NCBI GenBank assembly: GCA_963830385.1
Contig: CAWHMD010000005.1
Span: 1,240,001-1,304,000 of the forward strand
Direction: 5' to 3'
From: Bog-532 sp963830385
GTDB taxonomy: Bacteria; Actinomycetota; Actinomycetes; Streptosporangiales; Streptosporangiaceae
DNA length: 64,000 bases
This document shows, piece by piece, positions 58,266 to 64,000 of this stretch. The translations under genes were made by a program, and so were the position numbers. The notes beneath the pieces were generated by a model. The model was not told the DNA's origin, did not search any database, and saw only the letters and a program-made list of their open reading frames with translations. Within the stretch, counting starts at the first letter, position 1. Every line of letters starts with the position of its first letter.

Positions 58266-59665
58266 CCCACGTCCAGCCGCAGCAGGTCGTCCAGGGTCTC
58301 CCGGCGGACGATGACCCTGGCGTCGCCGTCGCGGACCGCGACGGTGGCGGGCCGGGGCACGTGATTGTAGTTGCTCGAGATCGACCGGCAGTACGCACCG
58401 GTCGCGGCCACGGCGATCAGGTCACCGGGCGCCAGGTCGGAGGGAAGATAGGCGTGCCGGACCACGATGTCCCCGCTTTCACAGTGCTTGCCGACCACGC
58501 GGGACAGCATGGGCGGGGCGTCGGAGGCACGGGACGCCAGCGCGCAGGTGTAGCTCGCGTCGTACAGCGCGGTGCGGATGTTGTCGCTCATGCCCCCGTC
58601 CACGCTGACGTACGTACGCAGGCCGTCCACGTCCTTGATCGTCCCGACCTCGTAAATCGTAATCGTGCCGGGCCCGGCGATGCCGCGGCCCGGCTCGACG
58701 GTGAGCCGCGGCCGCGGCAGCCCGGCCGCCTGGCACTGCCGGTCGACGATCTCGCGGATGCTCTGGGCCAGCAGCTTGACCTCGGGCGCCTCGTCCTCGT
58801 CGGTGTAGGCGATGCCGAACCCGCCGCCCAGGTCGAGCTCGCCGATCTCGATCCCGTGCTCGTCGCGGACGCGGACCGCGAGCTCCAGCACCCGGTGAGC
58901 GGCCACCTCGAACCCGGCGGTGTCGAAGATCTGCGACCCGATGTGGGAGTGCAGCCCCGCCAGCTCCAGGTCCTGGCTGGCCACCACCCGGCGGACCGCC
59001 TCGTCGGCCGCCCCCGACGCCAGCGAGAAGCCGAACTTCTGGTCGTCGTGGGCGGTGGCCATGAACTCGTGAGTGTGCGCCTCGACCCCGGTGGTCACCC
59101 GGACCAGGACCCGGGGCCGGCGGGCGGGTGGCGTCATCCCGTCCGGGTTGACGATCAGCGCCAGCCGGGCGATCTCCTCGAACGAGTCGAGCACGATGTG
59201 CCCGACCCCGGCCTCGACCGCGCGGGTCAGCTCGGCCACCGTCTTGTTGTTGCCGTGCAGCGTGATCAGGTCGGGGCTGACGTTCGCGGCCAGCGCCACC
59301 TCCAGCTCGCCGCCGGTGCACACGTCGACACCGAGGCCCTCGTCGCTGACCCAGCGGAGCACCGCCTTGGAGCAGAACGCCTTGGCCGCGTAGAACACGC
59401 CCGCGTCGGGCCCGAACGCGTCCCGGTAATCCGCGCACCGGCTGCGCAGGTCGGCCTCGTCGCACACGAACAGCGGCGTGCCGTAGGCTCCGGCCAGCTC
59501 GCGCACGTCCATCCCGCCGACGTGCAGCACGCCGTCCTGCCGTCGCGCGCCACGCGGCCAGATGTCCGCGGACAGGTCGTTCAGGTCGGCCGGCGGGCCG
59601 GGCGGGTGGTCGGCCGGCAGCACGTCGGCGTAACGCGGTCCCGCCGGGTGGGCGACACGGCTCAT
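58262..59665 (-). CDS. lysA: Diaminopimelate decarboxylase
   Basis: This 467-residue PLP enzyme makes L-lysine from meso-diaminopimelate. The fold-III PLP lysine is in VFYAAKAFCSKAV (~86). HGNNKT, the HSHIGSQIF segment, the GGGFGIAYTDED loop and CESGDIVVR with the active-site cysteine are all present. The N-terminus has a ~30-residue Pro-rich extension before the family start. It forms the head of a coupled group with hom (4-base overlap) and thrC. Upstream on the same strand is the ArgS-like gene, an arrangement related to the argS-lysA operon of corynebacteria. Confidence 0.97.
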   Translation of the reverse strand: MSRVAHPAGPRYADVLPADHPPGPPADLNDLSADIWPRGARRQDGVLHVGGMDVRELAGAYGTPLFVCDEADLRSRCADYRDAFGPDAGVFYAAKAFCSKAVLRWVSDEGLGVDVCTGGELEVALAANVSPDLITLHGNNKTVAELTRAVEAGVGHIVLDSFEEIARLALIVNPDGMTPPARRPRVLVRVTTGVEAHTHEFMATAHDDQKFGFSLASGAADEAVRRVVASQDLELAGLHSHIGSQIFDTAGFEVAAHRVLELAVRVRDEHGIEIGELDLGGGFGIAYTDEDEAPEVKLLAQSIREIVDRQCQAAGLPRPRLTVEPGRGIAGPGTITIYEVGTIKDVDGLRTYVSVDGGMSDNIRTALYDASYTCALASRASDAPPMLSRVVGKHCESGDIVVRHAYLPSDLAPGDLIAVAATGAYCRSISSNYNHVPRPATVAVRDGDARVIVRRETLDDLLRLDVG

Positions 59666-59704
59666 GCACAGTCCTCAGCGTTTCGGGTCGGGATGGTCGG
59701 GGGG

Positions 59705-60712
59705 TTACAGCCGGGCGGGGGCGCTGACGCCCAGCAGGTCCAGGCTCGCGGCCAGGCCCGCGGCGGCGGCCCCGGTCAGCCACAGCCGGGCCCGCACCAC
59801 GTGCCCCCGCTCCGGCCAGGCCGGGCAGGCTACGCGGCACACCTGGTACGTCTCCGCCAGCTCCTCCAGGAAAGCGGTGAACTCGTGCGGCCGGCCACGG
59901 CGCGCGGCCCGGGCCACCTGTTCGGGGAGCCAGGACAACGCGTCGAGCAGGGCCCGCTCCCTGGGGTGCGCGAGCGAACCCGGCCGGAACTCAGCCGCCG
60001 GCCCCCGGCTCAAGCCGAGATCGGCGGCCCAGCGCAGCGTCGACGCAGCGCAGGAGTACGCGTACCGAACAGCATAGGCGGGATTGGCTTCGGTGTGCCG
60101 CGCGGCGATGGCCGGGTCGGGTGGGGCTGATCGTTCGGGTGGGGTGCGGGCCAGCGTGTATCTGATCGCTTCGGGCCCGGCGAACGCCGTTGCCGACGCC
60201 ACCTGATCGGGCCATGTCACGGTGGGCTCGCCGGGCGGTGGCGACGTTTTCAGAAATTCATCGGGAACGGACGCGCCCGCGGCGGTGGCGAGCGCGGCGG
60301 TCACCTGGAGCAGGACCTTGGTGTGGGCGCCGGCCCAGGGACCGGCGGCGGGCGGGTTCGGGCGTGCGGGGACGGTACCCCGGAGGGCGTCGCTGCGGGC
60401 GCAGCGCGGACCGGCCTCGGCGACGCGGACGGCCAGGCGTTCCAGCGCGTCGTCGGTGACGCTGATCAGCAGGGAGCCTGCCGGGTCTGGTGTGACCGCC
60501 GAAGTTGGCGGTGGGGGGCGGAGGTGGGTGGCGAGGGTGGCGGCCACGATGGCGGGGTCCTGGCCAGTGGCGGCGGCTATGCGGCGGGGCAGGTTCGCGG
60601 TGTAGCGGCCGGGCGCGCCGGCCGAGCGTAGCACCGGGTCGTCGCCTTGTGCGGGGTAGCCGGCGTCGCGGGCCGCCGACAGCAGCGCGCGGCGCAGGTC
60701 GGCGGTCAGCAT
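59705..60712 (-). CDS. ArgS-like protein lacking the catalytic domain (DALR anticodon-binding domain)
   Basis: This 335-residue protein begins like the N-terminal domain of arginyl-tRNA synthetase (DLRRALLSAARDAG, DDPVLRSAGAPGRYTANLPRRIA). It ends like its anticodon-binding DALR domain (EANPAYAVRYAYSCAAS, LLDALSWLPEQV, YQVCRVACP). The whole Rossmann catalytic region with the HIGH- and KMSKS-type motifs is gone; length is 335 against ~580 for ArgS. It cannot aminoacylate, but may bind tRNA-Arg. The same position upstream of lysA holds a true argS in corynebacteria, so this may be a relic with a regulatory role. A tRNA-Arg(CCG) gene lies 560 bp away. Confidence 0.82.
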   Translation of the reverse strand: MLTADLRRALLSAARDAGYPAQGDDPVLRSAGAPGRYTANLPRRIAAATGQDPAIVAATLATHLRPPPPTSAVTPDPAGSLLISVTDDALERLAVRVAEAGPRCARSDALRGTVPARPNPPAAGPWAGAHTKVLLQVTAALATAAGASVPDEFLKTSPPPGEPTVTWPDQVASATAFAGPEAIRYTLARTPPERSAPPDPAIAARHTEANPAYAVRYAYSCAASTLRWAADLGLSRGPAAEFRPGSLAHPRERALLDALSWLPEQVARAARRGRPHEFTAFLEELAETYQVCRVACPAWPERGHVVRARLWLTGAAAAGLAASLDLLGVSAPARL

Positions 60713-60729
60713 GGGTTCGGGCCGGCTGG

Positions 60730-61125
60730 TCAGCCGAGCGCGGTGGGCGGCGCCCCGGCCAGCTCGCGCACCACGCGGATCATCTCGCCCGGGTCGAACG
60801 GCTTGGTCAGGTAGGCGTCCACGCCGATCTGGTGTCCCCGCTGCTTGTCGTCCTCCTGCGCCCGGGCGGTGATCAGCACCACCTTGATGTTGGCGGTGGC
60901 GGGGTTCTTGCGCAGCTCGCTGGCGGTCACCCAGCCGTCCAGCCGCGGCATCATCACGTCCAGCGTGATCACCTGCGGCGCGATCGCCCCGACCTTGTCC
61001 AGGCAGTCCTGGCCGTCCACGGCGGTCGAGACGTCAAACCCCTCAAGCGTCAGATTCACGGCGATAAGCTGCCTGATCACCTCGTCGTCATCCACCACGA
61101 GGACCCGTCCCAGTGCCTGCGTCAC
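60730..61125 (-). CDS. Stand-alone response regulator receiver protein
   Basis: This 131-residue CheY-like receiver has the acidic pocket D12-D14, phospho-acceptor D56 (VITLDVMMPRLDG), switch T86 and K108 (YLTKPFDPGEM). No output domain is attached, so it signals by protein contact or is one half of a phosphorelay. It lies 17 bp before the ArgS-like gene on the same strand and probably shares its transcript. No histidine kinase is nearby. Similar receivers occur next to lysA/argS-like genes in actinomycetes, but their partner is not known to me. Confidence 0.9.
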   Translation of the reverse strand: MTQALGRVLVVDDDEVIRQLIAVNLTLEGFDVSTAVDGQDCLDKVGAIAPQVITLDVMMPRLDGWVTASELRKNPATANIKVVLITARAQEDDKQRGHQIGVDAYLTKPFDPGEMIRVVRELAGAPPTALG

Positions 61126-61274
61126 GGGCGCGAGAGTATCCGCTCGACGCCTGGTTGCGTGTGCAGTTCGCCCGCGTGTCTCGAGTCGCGCTCGCCAGTG
61201 GTCTTGCGCGGGGGTGCGGGCTGGTAATGTTGCTGCGTTCCGTTCGGCCGCCGGCGGGTCCTCGCGGCGGCTGA

Positions 61275-61346
61275 GCCCCCATAGCTCAGCGGATAGAGCA
61301 TCGGCCTCCGGAGCCGTGTGCGCAGGTTCGAGTCCTGCTGGGGGCG
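61275..61346 (+). tRNA. tRNA-Arg (CCG)
   Basis: The cloverleaf is complete. Acceptor GCCCCCA pairs perfectly with TGGGGGC, and the D-arm is GCTC/GAGC. The anticodon loop CTCCGGA has anticodon CCG (reads CGG). The T-arm is GCAGG-TTCGAGT-CCTGC and the discriminator is G. The anticodon stem has one T-T mismatch at its base (27/43). CCA is not encoded. Confidence 0.95.
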
Positions 61347-61374
61347 CTTTTGAGAGCGGCTGGCACCGGGGGCT

Positions 61375-62394
61375 CTAGCCCACGTCGACCTGACGCGGGG
61401 AGCCGCACCGTGGGCTCACGAACTGACGCACGACCGGGTTGTTCAGATTTGACCTGGTGACGAACACCGCGCCGGTATCCTCGTTTCCGGGATGACCCTG
61501 ATGACGCAGCAGCGCGACCGCCGAGCGTACCCCGTCATAGCCCATGCGGAACGGGTCTTGGGAGATCAGCCCGGAGACAATTCCCTCCTTCACGCCACTG
61601 ACCTCGTCCGGTGAGGTGTCCCACCCCACGATCTTGACCTTGCCCACGCGGTGGCCGATCCGGGTCGCTTCGACGGCACCGATGTCACTTGCTTCGTTGG
61701 CCGCGAAGATGCCCTTGAGGTCGGGGTGGGCGGTGAGGATATTCGAGGTCACGGTCAGCGCGGTGTTGTAGTCGTTCTGGCTGTACTGGATCCCGACCAG
61801 GTGCAGCTTTGGATAGCGCTTGAGTCCCTTCTCAAAGCCCTGCACCCGCTGATCATTCGTCTGCGAGCCGGCGTGGAAGGCGACGATTGCCACCTGGCCG
61901 CCTGACGGACCGATCGCCTTCGCCAACTGGTCGGCGGCGAGCTCCGCACCGCTGATGTTGTTGGTTTCGATCAGCGGCACATCGCGGGGCTGCGGAGTGG
62001 TGCCCGAATCGATCGATACGACCTTGATGCCGGCTTTCGTCGCGCTCGTCGAGATCTCGCTCATGGCGGTGCTGTCGGTGGCGGCGTAAACGAGGCCGTT
62101 CACCCCCTGGGCGATGTAGTTGGTCAGAAGATTCCGCTGGCCGACGATGTCGGTCTCGTCGGTGACGCCATTCCAGGTGACCTTCACGCCCCGCATCTGC
62201 GAGACCGCGCATTCCGCGCCGGCATGCACCTTCGACCAGTAGTCGAGACCGACCGACTTCGGTATCACCGCGATGTGAATCGGCGGGGTCTGCTGAAGCG
62301 TGATCTTCGCATTGTGATCCGTGACGGCGCCGCATCCCGACAAGGCGACCGCGAGCGGGATGAGGGTCGCCCAGATGACCCTACGCAGTCGCAT
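61375..62394 (-). CDS. Ribose-type ABC importer, lipoprotein substrate-binding protein
   Basis: This 339-residue periplasmic-binding protein of the RbsB family has a lipoprotein signal (MRLRRVIWATLIPLAVALSG-C, lipobox LSGC). The mature part starts with IHIAVIPKSVGLDYWSKVHAG, typical of sugar-binding proteins with two Rossmann-like lobes. The ATG at 62394 follows AAGGAG. It delivers a sugar or sugar-like solute to the permease and ATPase encoded just upstream, with which it overlaps by 14 bases. The sugar is unknown. Confidence 0.93.
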   Translation of the reverse strand: MRLRRVIWATLIPLAVALSGCGAVTDHNAKITLQQTPPIHIAVIPKSVGLDYWSKVHAGAECAVSQMRGVKVTWNGVTDETDIVGQRNLLTNYIAQGVNGLVYAATDSTAMSEISTSATKAGIKVVSIDSGTTPQPRDVPLIETNNISGAELAADQLAKAIGPSGGQVAIVAFHAGSQTNDQRVQGFEKGLKRYPKLHLVGIQYSQNDYNTALTVTSNILTAHPDLKGIFAANEASDIGAVEATRIGHRVGKVKIVGWDTSPDEVSGVKEGIVSGLISQDPFRMGYDGVRSAVALLRHQGHPGNEDTGAVFVTRSNLNNPVVRQFVSPRCGSPRQVDVG

Positions 62395-63475
62395 CGGAGC
62401 TCCTTGGCTGAGCACCCTCGCCCTCACCCGGTTGTTCGGCGGTCCTGCGCCCGTGCTGCTGCTCGGTCGCGGTGGCCAGCCGCCGCCGGCGAACCTGATC
62501 CCACCACACCGCAAGCCAGATGATCACCCCGATGATCACCTGCTGGTAGTACTGGGTCAGGTTCAGCAGCACGGCGCCGTTGGTGATCACCGTCATCAGG
62601 AACGCCCCGATGAGCGTGCCGCCGATCGTTCCCACGCCACCGAACAGGCTGGCCCCGCCGATCACGCAGGCGGCAATCGCGTTCAGCTCCAGGCCTATGC
62701 CGTAGTTGGGCTGTCCGGAGTGCACAAGCGAGGCCGCGATCATGCCGCCGAATCCCGCGAGCGCGGCAGAGATCATGTACACCGCCAGCTTGTAGCGGTT
62801 GATCGGAATGCCGGACACCCGGGCCGACGCTTCGTTGGAGCCGATGGCGTACGCGTAACGTCCGAGCTTGGTGCGGCTCAGGATCACGTAAGCGGCGACC
62901 GCGATCACGATCAGGTACAGCAGCGGCAGCGGGAAGGGTCCGATCTGGCCCTCCCCGAAGAGCCGGAAGCCCGAGGGCAGGCCGTACACCGCGTTCTCGC
63001 CGCCGACGATGAAGGTCAGCCCGCGTGCGACCCCGAGCATGCCGAGCGTCGCGATGAACGGCGGCAGCCCCATCTGAGTGACGAGCAGTCCGTTCACCAG
63101 GCCGACCGCCGCGCCGAAGAGGACCCCGATAATGATGCCGGGAATGATCGGGAAACCGGCCTTGGCGATCGTCATCGTGCCGAGAACCCCGGCGAACCCC
63201 GCGACTGATCCGACTGAGAGGTCGATCCCGGCGGTCAAGATGACGAACGTCTGCCCGATCGCGACGATCGCCACGATCGAGACCTGAACGCCGATGTTGA
63301 ACAGGTTGTTCGAGGTAAGGAAGTACGGCGAGGCGATGCTGAGTGCAACGAAGATGACGATCAGCATCCCGGCCGCGGCCAGTTGCGAGACGACGTCGCT
63401 CAGACGGTCGCGAACCGCCTCTGGCACTCGCAGGGTCGCCGCTGGCTGTGGTGGTGCTCCGGCTCGAGTGCTCAC
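62381..63475 (-). CDS. Ribose-type ABC importer permease (RbsC-like)
   Basis: This 364-residue membrane protein has about nine helices and the RbsC signature (TAGIDLSVGSVAGFAGVLG and GLPPFIATLGMLGVARGLTFIVGG). The GTG at 63475 overlaps the ATPase stop (GTGA), and its end overlaps the binding-protein start, so the three genes are strictly coupled. The C-terminal ~45 residues are charged and Gln-rich, beyond the usual end. It forms the pore for the sugar transporter. Confidence 0.93.
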   Translation of the reverse strand: MSTRAGAPPQPAATLRVPEAVRDRLSDVVSQLAAAGMLIVIFVALSIASPYFLTSNNLFNIGVQVSIVAIVAIGQTFVILTAGIDLSVGSVAGFAGVLGTMTIAKAGFPIIPGIIIGVLFGAAVGLVNGLLVTQMGLPPFIATLGMLGVARGLTFIVGGENAVYGLPSGFRLFGEGQIGPFPLPLLYLIVIAVAAYVILSRTKLGRYAYAIGSNEASARVSGIPINRYKLAVYMISAALAGFGGMIAASLVHSGQPNYGIGLELNAIAACVIGGASLFGGVGTIGGTLIGAFLMTVITNGAVLLNLTQYYQQVIIGVIIWLAVWWDQVRRRRLATATEQQHGRRTAEQPGEGEGAQPRSSDATA

Positions 63476-64000
63476 ACGGCTGTCCTTTCCGTCCCCGACG
63501 CAAGCGCCATGATGCGCTCCTCGTCGAACTCTTCCCGGGTCAGCTCGCCGACCGTCTTGCCGTCGCGTATGACCACGATCCGATCGCACATGTTGGTCAG
63601 CTCCGGCAGGTACGAGCTGATCAGGACGAGCGCCCGCCCCTTGCTGGCGAGCTCGCCCATCAACTTGAAGATTTCCGCCTTGGCGCCCACATCAATGCCG
63701 CGGGTGGGCTCGTCGAAGAACAGCACGCGAGCGTCGGCCTGCAGCCATTTCGCCACGACCACCTTCTGCTGGGTCCCGCCCGACAGTGACTCGACAGCGC
63801 GCCGCAGCGACGGGGTGCGGATGTCGAGCTCATCGCGCCGCGCCTGCGCGATCTTTCGCTCGGCCCGGCGGTCGATCCAGATGCCCGGCCCCGGCACGCG
63901 CGCCAGGGTGACATTCTGCTCGACCGACAGCTGCATCGCGAGACCCTCGCCCTTGCGGTCCTCGGTCAGGTAGCCGATGCCGGCGGCGATCGCGTCGCGG
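63472..64000 (-). CDS. Ribose-type ABC importer ATPase (RbsA-like), C-terminal part, cut by window edge
   Basis: The frame is open to the right edge. It encodes the second ATPase half of a sugar-ABC protein: GIGYLTEDRKGEGLAMQLSVEQN, then the signature LSGGTQQKVVVAKWL, LFFDEPTRGIDVGAKAEIFKLM and the end typical of RbsA/MglA. The first ATPase half lies outside the window. It energises uptake with the coupled permease. The C-terminus overlaps the permease start. Confidence 0.93.
   Translation of the reverse strand, partial: RDAIAAGIGYLTEDRKGEGLAMQLSVEQNVTLARVPGPGIWIDRRAERKIAQARRDELDIRTPSLRRAVESLSGGTQQKVVVAKWLQADARVLFFDEPTRGIDVGAKAEIFKLMGELASKGRALVLISSYLPELTNMCDRIVVIRDGKTVGELTREEFDEERIMALASGTERTAV

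Overview
The window is very GC-rich, dense DNA with many GTG/TTG starts, ATGA/GTGA gene overlaps and classic actinobacterial families: WhiB, DUF3099, DUF1360, an F420/DDN-type protein, an AfsR/SARP-like regulator, an LmeA-like DUF2993 protein, an Rv1747-like FHA-ABC exporter, SpoIIE-type phosphatase and an extended Rho. The arrangement tRNA-Arg / response regulator / ArgS-like / lysA / hom / thrC / thrB / rho also fits an actinomycete. The source is most likely a soil-type, mycelial actinobacterium. I cannot name the genus from the sequence. No transposase, phage gene, CRISPR array or rRNA was seen.

Layout. 1-2.6 kb: a metal/arsenic resistance patch with a cation transporter (cut by the window edge), a CmtR-like and an ArsR-like repressor with palindromic operators, and an ArsO-like flavoprotein. 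2.6-4.0 kb: a deletion scar joining two broken convergent genes, an MFS transporter and a DUF5753 regulator. 4.3-7.9 kb: secreted G1 (eqolisin) peptidase, WhiB-like regulator with a repeat tail, DMT-type permease with a long P/A-rich tail, gamma carbonic anhydrase-like protein. 7.9-13.2 kb: three-subunit formate dehydrogenase whose catalytic subunit is read through an in-frame UGA (selenocysteine) with a SECIS-like hairpin beside it. 13.3-18.0 kb: a very large secreted GH35 beta-galactosidase. 18.7-23.9 kb: mixed housekeeping and unknown genes. 24.6-30 kb: DrrAB-type exporter convergent with a giant SARP/NB-ARC regulator.

31.3-36.1 kb holds a tightly overlapping operon, M19 dipeptidase - PgeF - MurL - MurD2. 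It encodes the alternative route to D-Glu in the peptidoglycan stem (add L-Glu, then epimerise on the nucleotide precursor) together with a precursor-editing enzyme. 36.3-49 kb: FadD, tyrosine phosphatase, FHA-ABC exporter, LmeA-like protein, methyltransferases including a MenG-like/UbiA-like pair, SpoIIE phosphatase and AhpD-like proteins. 49-61 kb: truncated arginase, glmS, rho, then the aspartate-family operon (lysA-hom-thrC, thrB) with an ArgS-like protein lacking its catalytic domain and a response regulator; tRNA-Arg(CCG) lies upstream. 61.4-64 kb: a ribose-type ABC importer, cut by the right edge.

The most unusual non-coding signal is a two-copy intergenic element (24.2-24.5 kb and 30.7-31.25 kb). 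Its blocks are conserved almost letter for letter outside any convincing gene. It contains hairpins whose stems are kept while their loops differ, and copy B is flanked by direct repeats.
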